Part shown: piece by piece, positions 52,067 through 60,542 of the stretch
Numbering within the stretch: position 1 is the stretch's first letter
Layout: each line of letters starts with the position of its first letter
Origin: Pirellulales bacterium
GTDB taxonomy: Bacteria; Planctomycetota; Planctomycetia; Pirellulales; JACPPG01
Length of the DNA stretch: 64,000 nt
Assembly: GCA_036499395.1 (NCBI GenBank)
Contig: DASYDW010000139.1
Coordinates: forward strand, 1 to 64,000
Direction of reading: 5' to 3'
Position numbers and translations under genes: made by a program
The notes under the pieces: generated by a model
Told to the model about the DNA's origin: nothing
Seen by the model: only the letters and a program-made list of their open reading frames with translations
Databases searched by the model: none

Positions 52067-54631
52067 ATGTCTAAGTCGGCGACCGACAATCTGCGACGCA
52101 TCGTGGCAATCGGTGCGTGTGGCGGGCTCTTTTTTTTCACCTCGGCAAGGGCCGAGGATGCGGTTCTCCCGCCGGCCGCTACTACGTTCAAGCCTGTGCC
52201 TCCGCTAAGCAACAGTGCCTTGACGCCGCGACTGACGGACTCGCTGGGCGATCCGCTGCCCACCGGTGCCCGGATGCGATTGGGGACGGTGCGGTTTCGG
52301 CCCCCGTCGGGCGTCCAGGAAATCGCTGTCTCTCCCGATGGCAAAACCGTCGTCACGCTCGGCGACCATCTCATTATTTGGGATGCTCCCACTGGAAAGG
52401 AACGCTTCCGCAGTAACGAGTTACCAATTCGATCTCAGGCCGCTTCGTATGGATGCCGTGCTCTCTGCTTCTCCGCTGACGGGCAGCATTTCTACACGCC
52501 CGGAGTTCTCGATGATCTGATGCTGTGGGATCTCGATGGTCGGTCTCAGCAAATTCCGATTCCCCTGGCGAAAGACGATCCAATACGAGGACAGCCGGGG
52601 ATCATCGCTCGGCAATGCCGAGCGATCGACGTCGTCGGCAACGGCGAATTGCTCGCGCAAGGGACGAGTCGTGGCGTGACGGTCCTTGGGCGCGATCATA
52701 ACGTGCTCTTTGAGATCGCCAACGCGGCCCAGGGGAACTTGCGTGACAAAGCCAAGGTCAAAGGATATGCCGGAAAGCTCAATTCCGACCGCATGGCATT
52801 CGGCGGAGATTTCAGCTTCGTTCGCTTTTCACCGGACGGCAAGTTACTGGCTGTCGTGCTTAGCCAAAAACCAGATGAGTTGCGCCTGCTCGAGGCGCCG
52901 ACCGGAAAGGAACTGCGCCGGATTCCGTTCGAGCACTGGATGGTGCGCCTGGATTTCTCGCCCGATAGCCTGCACCTCGTCACGACCGAGCGGGACAGTT
53001 CTGCGCGGCTCTACGATGTCGAGTCGGGCAGGTGCAGTTGGTCTCACATCGTAAAGCTCGACAATCCGAATGAAAACTACACGTCGGCCGTGGCCTTCAG
53101 TCCGGATGGCAAGATCGCTGCCGTATGCGCCACAGACGAATTGATTCATCTGCTCGATGCGTCAACAGGCGAGGAAGTAGGCGTCTTGAAGGGGCACGCC
53201 TGGTATCCCTGGACGCTTTCGTTCACGGCCGACAGCAAAATGTTGTATTCGTCGGGCTGGGATCCCGCGATTCGCCGCTGGGACGTTGCGGCTCGCCTGC
53301 AACTGCCACCGCCGACGGGCGTTCGCGGCACTGAGGTGGTGACCATTTCGCCGGATGGAAAGATGCTGGCCTACGAAGAGACCGGCGGGATCGTTCACCT
53401 GGTCAGAGCCGAGGACGGCAGCGAGTTTCGAACGCTCGCGGACGACGGCTGCCGTTTCTCACAGCTGCGATTCTCTCACGACAGCCGGTTGCTGGCTGCC
53501 GGGGGTTCGATCGGCGGTGACGTGCGCGTGGTGATCTTCGAAGCTGCCACGGGGGCAGTTAAGCATCGCTTCAGCTGGCCGAAGGGGGGCGACCCGCACT
53601 CCACAATCGAATCCCTGGAATTCACACCCAACGGGGATCGATTGGCCGCCGCCGTTTTTCGGCAGAGCGCCGCGTATGTGTGGGACCTGAAAACCGGCGA
53701 GCAATTTGCAAAGCTAGCTCACAACGACGTGTACGGGCTGTCGTTCAGCTCGGAGGGAAAGACACTGGCCACGGCCGGCTGGGATCGGATCGTACGACTG
53801 TGGGAGATGGAAACGGGCGTTGAGTTACGTCGTTTGGCAGTCGAAGACCGCGACGGGAATCAAAAGCGCGACGTCCGCATGTACGCAGTCTGCTATTCGC
53901 CAGCCGGGGACGTCTTGGCCACGGCACATATGGATCACAGCGTACGATTGTGGAGCGTCAAAGACCTATCGCTACGCGGCACGCTAAACGTTGGTGATGG
54001 CTTTACGTTCGGCGCCATGAGTTTTTCACCGGATGGCCTGTGGTTGGTAACGGGCGGGAGGAGTGGGAAGGTCACGCTGTGGGACGTTCTGGAAGCACGA
54101 GTGCTAGGCGGAGTAGGCCAACATGAGAGTTACGTCTACACCGTCTCCTTTGGTAACGACGCGCGCACGATCGTTAGTGGTGGCGCGGATGGCGTGGGTT
54201 ACGTCTGGGACTTGCGTCGCTTTAGCAATCGTGACATGCAGGACCTTACATCTCTTTGGGGCGATTTTTTAAGCGAGGATAGTCAATCCGTGTTTTACGC
54301 CGCTTGCGACTTGTCCAGTCATCCGGAGATCGCAGTCAGATTGTTACGCGAGAAATTGCGCCCTGTCAGGTTTTTGATTGACGAACGGCGCGATGCGCCA
54401 GCGCCAGGAGTCGAGGCAGCACAGGTTCGGCGCCTGAAGAAGATATTGGTTGAGAAACCCGATTCGGACACGATTCGCGGTATTTCGGCGCGGCGGGCGC
54501 TTGCGATACTATCGCGGCTTGGTACTGCCGATGCCCAGGCTTTGCTCGAGGAATTGGCACGGCGCGACCCCACAAGCGATCTCGGGATGCTTGCCACCGC
54601 CGCGTTAAAAGTCGCTGTCCCGGTGAAATGA
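52067..54631 (+). CDS. Secreted WD40-repeat protein
   Basis: An 854-residue exported protein with a signal sequence (IVAIGACGGLFFFTSARAE) and many WD40 repeats between about residues 75 and 720: recurring FSPDGK or similar turns followed by strands ending in WD, for example VRFSPDGKLLAVVLS, VAFSPDGKIAAVCATDE, IRRWDVAARL, MSFSPDGLWLVTGGRSG and VTLWDVLEA. The repeats form one or two beta-propellers, usually for protein binding. The C-terminal 130 residues are helical (RRLKKILVEKP, LSRLGTADAQALLEELARRD). It starts 33 bases after the hydrolase gene, so the two may be cotranscribed. Confidence 0.9.
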   Translation: MSKSATDNLRRIVAIGACGGLFFFTSARAEDAVLPPAATTFKPVPPLSNSALTPRLTDSLGDPLPTGARMRLGTVRFRPPSGVQEIAVSPDGKTVVTLGDHLIIWDAPTGKERFRSNELPIRSQAASYGCRALCFSADGQHFYTPGVLDDLMLWDLDGRSQQIPIPLAKDDPIRGQPGIIARQCRAIDVVGNGELLAQGTSRGVTVLGRDHNVLFEIANAAQGNLRDKAKVKGYAGKLNSDRMAFGGDFSFVRFSPDGKLLAVVLSQKPDELRLLEAPTGKELRRIPFEHWMVRLDFSPDSLHLVTTERDSSARLYDVESGRCSWSHIVKLDNPNENYTSAVAFSPDGKIAAVCATDELIHLLDASTGEEVGVLKGHAWYPWTLSFTADSKMLYSSGWDPAIRRWDVAARLQLPPPTGVRGTEVVTISPDGKMLAYEETGGIVHLVRAEDGSEFRTLADDGCRFSQLRFSHDSRLLAAGGSIGGDVRVVIFEAATGAVKHRFSWPKGGDPHSTIESLEFTPNGDRLAAAVFRQSAAYVWDLKTGEQFAKLAHNDVYGLSFSSEGKTLATAGWDRIVRLWEMETGVELRRLAVEDRDGNQKRDVRMYAVCYSPAGDVLATAHMDHSVRLWSVKDLSLRGTLNVGDGFTFGAMSFSPDGLWLVTGGRSGKVTLWDVLEARVLGGVGQHESYVYTVSFGNDARTIVSGGADGVGYVWDLRRFSNRDMQDLTSLWGDFLSEDSQSVFYAACDLSSHPEIAVRLLREKLRPVRFLIDERRDAPAPGVEAAQVRRLKKILVEKPDSDTIRGISARRALAILSRLGTADAQALLEELARRDPTSDLGMLATAALKVAVPVK

Positions 54632-54789
54632 ATGCGTTCCGCTCGCTTGGAATCGAATACTCCGCACGTTGGTTACCAAATCGGATTTCGCACTTCAATT
54701 AGAGCGAATCGATCCCTTTGTTTATGATGTTCATCAAGAGACGCAAAACATTTCGTGCGTGATGCATTGACGCATTTCGGAGGTTCGTG

Positions 54790-55323
54790 GTGCCCGGTTT
54801 GCAATTCGGCTGCCCTTTTTGCGGGGCGGTCTCCGAGGTCGACGCCAGCCAGGCGGGGCAAGAGACGGTCTGCCCGGCTTGCGAAAACGTGTTGCTGGTG
54901 CCCGTGGCAGAAGACGCGCCGGCTGTGGGCGTAGAAATTGTATCGGTCGAAGAGTTGAAGCGCTCGCTCCCGTCGAGCAAACCGAAAGCCGCCAAAACAA
55001 AACTGTGGCAGAAGGCCCCCAATACGGGCTCCTCGGATGGTGGATCGACGTCGGTCGAAGCCGACTTGCCACAACCGATCGCGCCCAAACCTAAATCCGA
55101 TCCGATGGCCGCGCCGCGCCGACACAGTAACATTGACGTCGTCGACTTGTCGCTGGAAGGTAACGCGCCGGCAGCGGATGACAGCTTCAGCGAGCGGGCC
55201 GATCGGATCGTCCGCGGCCAACGGCGGCAACGCCGCGCGATTTCCAACGCCGTGATGCTCGTCGGCTCGATCATGATCCTGATCGGAGCACTGGCCGGCC
55301 TGATGTGGCTGTCAGGGCGATAA
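54790..55323 (+). CDS. Zinc-ribbon protein with C-terminal membrane helix
   Basis: A 177-residue protein with an N-terminal zinc ribbon (FGCPFCGAVSEVD, then ETVCPACENVLLV), a long Lys/Pro/Ser-rich linker and a C-terminal membrane helix (NAVMLVGSIMILIGALAGLMW). This tail-anchored layout is common in planctomycetes; function is unknown. Two GTG codons stand side by side; the second, at 54790, is chosen since GGAGG (54779-54783) is 6 bases from it and only 3 from the first. Confidence 0.8.
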   Translation: MPGLQFGCPFCGAVSEVDASQAGQETVCPACENVLLVPVAEDAPAVGVEIVSVEELKRSLPSSKPKAAKTKLWQKAPNTGSSDGGSTSVEADLPQPIAPKPKSDPMAAPRRHSNIDVVDLSLEGNAPAADDSFSERADRIVRGQRRQRRAISNAVMLVGSIMILIGALAGLMWLSGR

Positions 55324-55358
55324 GCGAGTTGCTTGCCGGAGCGCAACGAAAGGCAAGC

Positions 55359-56222
55359 TTATAGCTCGCGGCCGATCTGAAATATCTCGGGTGCGTCGAG
55401 TACGCGATCGTTCGACGCGAAGAGCGCTTTGACGGCCGCCTTGTGAATCTTCATCTTCGTGCCGCCGACGCCGATGGCGCCGTAGTAGGTAACGCCAGCA
55501 CGCTCGACCGCTTTGTCCATGACCTTGACGCCCGAGATGCCCAGCGGCGGAACGGCATTGAGGTCAATGGCCACTTTCAGGTTTGCCGCGCGATCGACCG
55601 CGGCCTGCGGCAATAGTTCGATGCCAGCGGCGCCGGCCGCCACGACCAACGTCACACCGCCTAGCGCGGTATGCAAATCCGCCGCCGCGCTAACGCCCGC
55701 AGCCGAGATCTTTTGCGATCCGGTTTTCTCTCGGACGCGCGCTGCAACCTCTTCGGCTCGATCGAGGCGACGCGACGCGACGCGGACAGTCGCCCCTTCC
55801 TGGGCCAACAGCCAGGCGACACGCTGCCCAACCGGACCCGTGGCAGCCAACACGAGTGCCTGGGTCGACGCCAGGTCAAGATGCTTCGCCGCGGCCAACA
55901 CCGCGGCCGCGGCCGTCGTATTGGCCCCGCCCGAGTCCATCATCACCGACGTGCGCAGCGGCCCAATAAACGAAGCCACGATCGCAGCCAGTACCTGCTC
56001 GCCCCGGGCGACATCCGAGCCGCCGACGAACAAGGCCGTGTGCTTTAAATCCTCGGGCCCGCGTGTGAAGATCGCACCATGCACACGGTCGCGGACGTTC
56101 TCAGGAGTTATCGCCTGGTGTCGCAGCAGGTGATCCGCCCCGGCATCGATCGCCACGACCGCGTCAAAGACGCTCGGTTGATCGTCTGTGTCGAGCTGGA
56201 CGAGGATCTTCGGTTTGCTCAT
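55359..56222 (-). CDS. mtdB: Methylene-tetrahydromethanopterin dehydrogenase, NAD(P)-dependent
   Basis: A 287-residue enzyme that oxidises methylene-H4MPT to methenyl-H4MPT. It has the family start KPKILVQLDTDDQPSVFDAV, the pterin-side block MMDSGGANTTAAAAV, a nucleotide-binding segment ALVLAATGPVGQRVAWLLAQ with VASRRLDRAEE, and VAIDLNAVPPLGISG near the end. Such genes are known from methylotrophic proteobacteria and planctomycetes. Fae lies 226 bases upstream on the same strand, giving two successive steps of formaldehyde oxidation. NAD versus NADP preference cannot be read. The ATG at 56222 is used in place of a GTG at 56234. Confidence 0.9.
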   Translation of the reverse strand: MSKPKILVQLDTDDQPSVFDAVVAIDAGADHLLRHQAITPENVRDRVHGAIFTRGPEDLKHTALFVGGSDVARGEQVLAAIVASFIGPLRTSVMMDSGGANTTAAAAVLAAAKHLDLASTQALVLAATGPVGQRVAWLLAQEGATVRVASRRLDRAEEVAARVREKTGSQKISAAGVSAAADLHTALGGVTLVVAAGAAGIELLPQAAVDRAANLKVAIDLNAVPPLGISGVKVMDKAVERAGVTYYGAIGVGGTKMKIHKAAVKALFASNDRVLDAPEIFQIGREL

Positions 56223-56371
56223 CGAAAATCGCACCGAGGTACGATGACCGCGTAAGAGAATTGCTCAGCTACGAATTGGGCGAACGGACAAATGAAGCGA
56301 ACGCGCGCATTCGGCGCACTCATGTGCGATGCGAGTGGCTCGCAGCTAACCAGCGTCGCCCCCTCACCCTG

Positions 56372-56395
56372 CCCTCTCCCCCGCGGGGGAGAGGG
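56372..56395. repeat. Perfect 24-bp palindrome, REP-like
   Basis: CCCTCTCCCCCG is followed directly by its complement CGGGGGAGAGGG. A CCCTCACCCTG sequence precedes it. Such C-rich palindromes occur in many copies in intergenic DNA of several bacterial groups. It lies between fae and mtdB and could act as an mRNA-stabilising hairpin. Confidence 0.7.
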
Positions 56396-56448
56396 ATACT
56401 TGGGTGCGAGCAATTAAATAGCGCCGACGGGTTGCAAAGCCGACCGCT

Positions 56449-56946
56449 TTAGAAGCCGCGGAACGGGTGCTTGGCCGAATCCTTGTTCGCCACGACCTCG
56501 TCGACCGAGGGCTTGTTGCCCAGGGCATTGGCGATGGCCAGCTTGGTGGCTTCGTAATTGAATTCGTAAATCTTCTTGTCGTCTTCGGCTTGCGGGTGAA
56601 TGAACACACCGCAGATGATCACCAGTTGCTCGGCCTGGTTCTTGGGAATGACGTTCGCGGCGACCTGGTCAGCCACGGCCTTGGCGACGGCAGCCTGCGC
56701 GGGTCCGAACATCTGCACGGCCTGCTTCATACCCTTGATCGTGACCTTGGTGATCAGCACGGTGGCTGGCTTGACGGCGATATTCGGCGTCAACACGGCC
56801 AGCAGGTTCGTATGGCCTTCGCTCTGCGTGGCCAAGGCGTTGGCAAATGCGGTGCCGACAGGCCCATCCTTGCTGCCGATCAATAGATCGATATGAGCGA
56901 TTTCGTTCCCTTCGCCCACTAGGGCCTCTCCGACGTACATCGACAT
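56449..56946 (-). CDS. fae: Formaldehyde-activating enzyme
   Basis: A 165-residue enzyme joining formaldehyde to tetrahydromethanopterin. The sequence is highly typical: YVGEALVGEGNEIAHIDLLI (catalytic His18), GPVGTAFANALATQSEGHTN, LLAVLTPNIAVKPATVLITK and IICGVFIHPQAEDDKKIYEF. GGAG lies 8 bases before the ATG at 56946; a longer frame to 57096 has no family character. It precedes mtdB on the same strand, with a palindrome between. The presence of both genes shows H4MPT-linked C1 transfer, for formaldehyde detoxification or C1 use. Confidence 0.97.
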   Translation of the reverse strand: MSMYVGEALVGEGNEIAHIDLLIGSKDGPVGTAFANALATQSEGHTNLLAVLTPNIAVKPATVLITKVTIKGMKQAVQMFGPAQAAVAKAVADQVAANVIPKNQAEQLVIICGVFIHPQAEDDKKIYEFNYEATKLAIANALGNKPSVDEVVANKDSAKHPFRGF

Positions 56947-57150
56947 GGCTTGATCTCCGTGGAATGCCGTAAGTCGCACCGTTAACAACGCGTCTGGCTC
57001 GACCAAACGCGCCACGATAACAAACCCAAGAACGAATGCAACGGTCACCAAGGCTTGTAGAGCTGGCCGCGCGCAAGCCAGCCGTGAAATTTGCAATGAA
57101 AACGAGCAGCTAAATTGCTGTCGTTAGAAAGAGAGACGTCGCAGACAAGC

Positions 57151-57588
57151 CTAGGCGGCGTCTTCGCCTTCCTGGCGGCACTTGGTCATGACCACGCAGT
57201 TCCCCTTGTCGCGGAACTCGACGCTGTTCATGAAACTGCGCATCAGCAGTACGCCGCGACCGCATGGCATCTCGAGTCGGTCGGCATCCGTGCAGTCAGG
57301 CACATGATCGGGATTGAAGCCAGGGCCCTCGTCCTCGATCTGCACGAAGAGGCGCTCGTTGGTTAACTCGCAAATCACATGCACACTCTTCGAGACGTCG
57401 CAACCATTGCCATGCTTGATGGCATTGACCAACGCCTCTTCCAGCGCCAAATGCACGCTGAAGATATCGCGCTGTCCCCAATCGTGGGTGGCAAGCTGCC
57501 CGAGGATCTCGTCGAGAACCTTCTTGCCGGCTCCGTTTTCGCTTGGAATGACCTGCTCGGTCCTCCAAGGCATGCCGTTTACCGTCAT
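57151..57588 (-). CDS. Anti-sigma-factor-type ATP-binding protein (RsbW-like)
   Basis: A 145-residue HATPase_c_2 protein. The N-box is LALEEALVNAIKHGNG, followed by VQIEDEGPGFNPDHVPD (G1) and GRGVLLMRSFMNSVEF (G2). Such Ser/Thr kinases phosphorylate a STAS-domain antagonist in partner-switching systems. Its likely partner, the STAS gene, lies 103 bases upstream on the same strand. No sigma factor or PP2C phosphatase gene is seen nearby. The ATG at 57588 is chosen over a TTG at 57684; neither has a strong ribosome-binding site. Confidence 0.88.
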   Translation of the reverse strand: MTVNGMPWRTEQVIPSENGAGKKVLDEILGQLATHDWGQRDIFSVHLALEEALVNAIKHGNGCDVSKSVHVICELTNERLFVQIEDEGPGFNPDHVPDCTDADRLEMPCGRGVLLMRSFMNSVEFRDKGNCVVMTKCRQEGEDAA

Positions 57589-57691
57589 ATCTTGGGTAGC
57601 CCGGAATGCGTGACGTTTGCGACGCGTGCCAATCGTGGCGGCGTGAGCCGTGGGGCGAAATCGACTATTACGTCCATGTGACAAAAGGCCA

Positions 57692-58048
57692 TTACCCGAA
57701 CGCAGCGAGTGCCTCGGCCTCGTCGTCCTTGATCTCGAAGAGCTTATTCAACTTCGTGATCGCGAACACTTCGTAAATCTCAGGACGAATGTTGCTGAGC
57801 CGCAGCTTGCCGCCGGCGGCCTTCACTTTCTTTTCCAATGTGATGAGCTTGCCAAGCGCCGAGCTGGATAAAAATCCGACGGCGGCGAAGTTCAGCACCA
57901 AGTTCTTGCGATGCTCCTCTTCGACAAGCGCGAACAATTCGCGCCCCAGCTCTTGAATGTTCGTCTCGTCCACGACCTTGCGGTCTGTGAGCCGCACGAC
58001 GGTCACATCGCCGGCGTCCGTGACTTCCAAATGGCGATGAGCAGCCAT
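57692..58048 (-). CDS. STAS-domain anti-sigma-factor antagonist
   Basis: A 118-residue STAS protein (SpoIIAA/RsbV-like). It has VTVVRLTDRKVVDETNIQEL, NLVLNFAAVGFLSSSALGKL, with Ser residues at the usual phosphorylation site, and LRLSNIRPEIYEVFAITKLN. When unphosphorylated it should bind the anti-sigma kinase and free its target. It precedes the HATPase gene on the same strand. The ATG at 58048 is preceded by AGGAG and GAGG. Confidence 0.92.
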   Translation of the reverse strand: MAAHRHLEVTDAGDVTVVRLTDRKVVDETNIQELGRELFALVEEEHRKNLVLNFAAVGFLSSSALGKLITLEKKVKAAGGKLRLSNIRPEIYEVFAITKLNKLFEIKDDEAEALAAFG

Positions 58049-58355
58049 CGACCTCTTCTCCTGCAAGCTAGTATGCGGGGCGTCAACGCCGTTGCGCGGC
58101 CGACCCGGATTGATATTAGAACTTTCGCGAGCAATTCGCCTGACGGGGCGGATGCGTTGGCTTATCTAACGACAGCCTCTTACGACGGCCATTAGAACAC
58201 CGCGACGTCGCGGCGAAAAGCTCAGCTGTTGAAGGGACTGATTTCCAATAGCAATGGTATGCCGCAGCCGGGGGGTGTCAAGCGGATTGTATTGCGGGGA
58301 AGCTTCGGCCAAAAACGGAAACCTGTCGACGACGCTGTGCCGCCGGGTCGGGCCA
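58049..58355. other. Intergenic region upstream of the STAS gene
   Basis: About 300 bases, holding the end of the neighbouring small membrane protein gene transcript and the STAS leader. No recognisable signal beyond the AGGAG at the STAS start. Confidence 0.4.
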
Positions 58356-58649
58356 TCATCCAGGCTTCGGCATCGCCAAGCTGTGCAGTACCAGCACCGA
58401 TCCGATGGAGATCAACGCCCAGCCGATCCAATCGGGCGGATGAAGCGTCTTGCGAGGGCCTGAAGAACCGCTGCCCGGCGCCATCGACGCCAATGTGGCT
58501 CCTTTAGCGTTCGGAAAACGCGCCGCCAGGAAGCGGGTGCTCTCGCTGGAGAGAATGAAAGAATCGACCATCCGCATCTGGACGCCGAGCATCAGCACGA
58601 CCAGCCCGGCCAGGAAATAATGGTTGCGGTTGAATTCCACGGCCTGCAT
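58356..58649 (-). CDS. Small two-helix membrane protein
   Basis: A 97-residue protein with two membrane helices (HYFLAGLVVLMLGVQMRMV and WIGWALISIGSVLVLHSLAM) joined by a loop. The start VEFNRNHYFLAG and SFILSSESTRFLAARF resemble a conserved planctomycete family of unknown function. GGGAG lies just before the ATG at 58649; the longer in-frame start at 58712 adds residues without family character. Confidence 0.72.
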   Translation of the reverse strand: MQAVEFNRNHYFLAGLVVLMLGVQMRMVDSFILSSESTRFLAARFPNAKGATLASMAPGSGSSGPRKTLHPPDWIGWALISIGSVLVLHSLAMPKPG

Positions 58650-58980
58650 CCTCTCCCTGGCGATCGCCGTCTTGGTGCAACAGGGGGCGCCATGAAAGCG
58701 CGTCCCAGCCATTTATCGAACGGCTTGTCGGCGGAACTCAAAGACCGCCTCACACATCGGACTTGTAAGGCTCCTGCCGGGCGCGCCGCGCGCGACGGCA
58801 CTGCGGATCGCAAGGGTAGTAGATTGCGGCGGCGGCGTATCCGGTGTGTCGCGCGCGAATTGCGGCGGTTCGTACCGCGCAGCGGGGCGCAACCATCGTT
58901 GCGGCAGGACTCCCTGGCAGGTCCGTCATAGACCGAGCGGACGGCGCGCGCGGAACGGACGCGAGTCCCCACGTCGCCCG

Positions 58981-59289
58981 TTAGGTGCCGCGGATGCTCT
59001 TTAACTGATCGACGAAGCGACCGACCCCCTGCCGCGTTTGATCGCTGGGTGTGGTGCCGAGCAAGTCTTCTCGCTTGGCATGCACGATCGCGGCGGCCAA
59101 TTCCTTATGACGCTCCCAATCGGCTGATTGAAACATCCGTACGTCCACGTAGGTGTCGTTAAAGCCGGAGGAAAGCTTGGGCACGGTTTCGAAGCCACGG
59201 TCGGTGCGCAGCAGGTGGTATCGCTGGCCAAAGAAGACCAGCGCCCCGCCGACGATGATGCCGAAAACAAAGGTGCTCAACGTCCGCAT
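58981..59289 (-). CDS. Small membrane-anchored protein
   Basis: A 102-residue protein with an N-terminal helix (TLSTFVFGIIVGGALVFFG) followed by a soluble part with conserved-looking YVDVRMFQSADWERHKELAA. It resembles planctomycete proteins of unknown function. The ATG at 59289 starts directly before the helix. Confidence 0.7.
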   Translation of the reverse strand: MRTLSTFVFGIIVGGALVFFGQRYHLLRTDRGFETVPKLSSGFNDTYVDVRMFQSADWERHKELAAAIVHAKREDLLGTTPSDQTRQGVGRFVDQLKSIRGT

Positions 59290-59521
59290 AACACAAAACT
59301 CCAGGCCTACGAAACGCCTCCCACGTGACGGCGAACTTTACCGGCAAGCCTTGGCCGCCGGCAAGACGAGTGACGGCGTAGGGGCCGTCGACCCATCAGA
59401 TTTAATCCAGCTTAGGTCAATTTGACTGCCCGGCGCGGCAGTGATAGCGTGCCCGCGTCCAAACCACGGAAGTTCGCCGCAAGATTTCCGCTGGATACGC
59501 GAAATACGAATTGAGAGGGGT

Positions 59522-60220
59522 ATGCCAGCCATGACGTCGCTGCTGATTTTGCTGGCGGTTGCGCCATTTGTCGCGAAAACCGTTTCGCTGGTATGGCTCG
59601 GCCAGAATTACCTCGCGCAATCGTCCTACAAGGTATTCCAACTTGCTGCGCCGGTCGGTTGGCGGCGCGTTATCGACCGCAAACGTGGCTGGAGTTGCCT
59701 GTGGCCCATTGATAAACCGTGGCCGAGCCCGAGCACCTGGGCCATGGCCGTAGGCGTGGCGGTCGCGGCAATCACGATCGCCACGCTCACCCTGCCGACC
59801 TTGGCCGAATATCTCGGCATTAATGCGGCGCGGCTGCGCGAGGATTTCGATGCGCGTTTCAGCATCACGCCGCTCCGCGCTGTGGCGGTCGTGATCTTCC
59901 TGACCAGCCTGAATTCAGCACTCGAGGAGTTGCACTTTCGGGCCTGGCTCGATCCTGAGCTTTCGCGGCGCTTCGGTAATACCGTGGGTATCGTGGCCAG
60001 CGCCGCGGCTTTTGCCGGCATGCACCTGTTCATCTTTGCCAATATGCGAGGCGTCACGCCGCTAGCCTTCGCCCTTGTTTTCGCGGGCCTATTCGTTGTC
60101 GCGGTCGCCTGGAGCCTCGTGGCGCGTCGCCCCGGCGGCATTCATGCTGCCTGGTTGTCACACGCTCTGACGGACGCGGGCTTGTTGACCTGGGGATTGG
60201 TCTGGTTGGGGTATTTTTGA
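59522..60220 (+). CDS. CPBP-family intramembrane metalloprotease
   Basis: A 232-residue membrane protein. The CPBP (Abi) motifs are present: ALEELHFRAWL (EExxxR), AAAFAGMHLFIFANM (FxxxH) and WLSHALTDAGLL (HxxxD). These form the active site within the membrane. Bacterial members process or modify membrane-bound proteins or peptides; some are linked to bacteriocin self-immunity. A second ATG at 59531 has better spacing from the GAGAGGGG stretch and could be the true start. Confidence 0.85.
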   Translation: MPAMTSLLILLAVAPFVAKTVSLVWLGQNYLAQSSYKVFQLAAPVGWRRVIDRKRGWSCLWPIDKPWPSPSTWAMAVGVAVAAITIATLTLPTLAEYLGINAARLREDFDARFSITPLRAVAVVIFLTSLNSALEELHFRAWLDPELSRRFGNTVGIVASAAAFAGMHLFIFANMRGVTPLAFALVFAGLFVVAVAWSLVARRPGGIHAAWLSHALTDAGLLTWGLVWLGYF

Positions 60221-60542
60221 GGGGGGTCGGATACGCCTGGCGCGCTGTATTCGCCCGCGGTGCGACACGTTCAAGTGCCCCAGACTGGCGGGCCGACTAT
60301 CTGCCGGAGGGGCGAACAGGTATCTTTTTGGCAGGGGCGGCCGCAGGGTGAGCATGCAACGCGGCAACCCCAGATAGTTGTGACTTCGACGGGCCGCGGC
60401 GCGTCAAAGATAAGAGTGCCGGCGGCAGGCGGCTCGCCCGTTTGCCCGTCCGACGACTCCCGCCGCCGATTTCCATTTTGCATCACCAGCGAAGCGCGAT
60501 TGCACGAGAGCGCGCCGCCTAATAGACGAGGGCTTTCCGACC

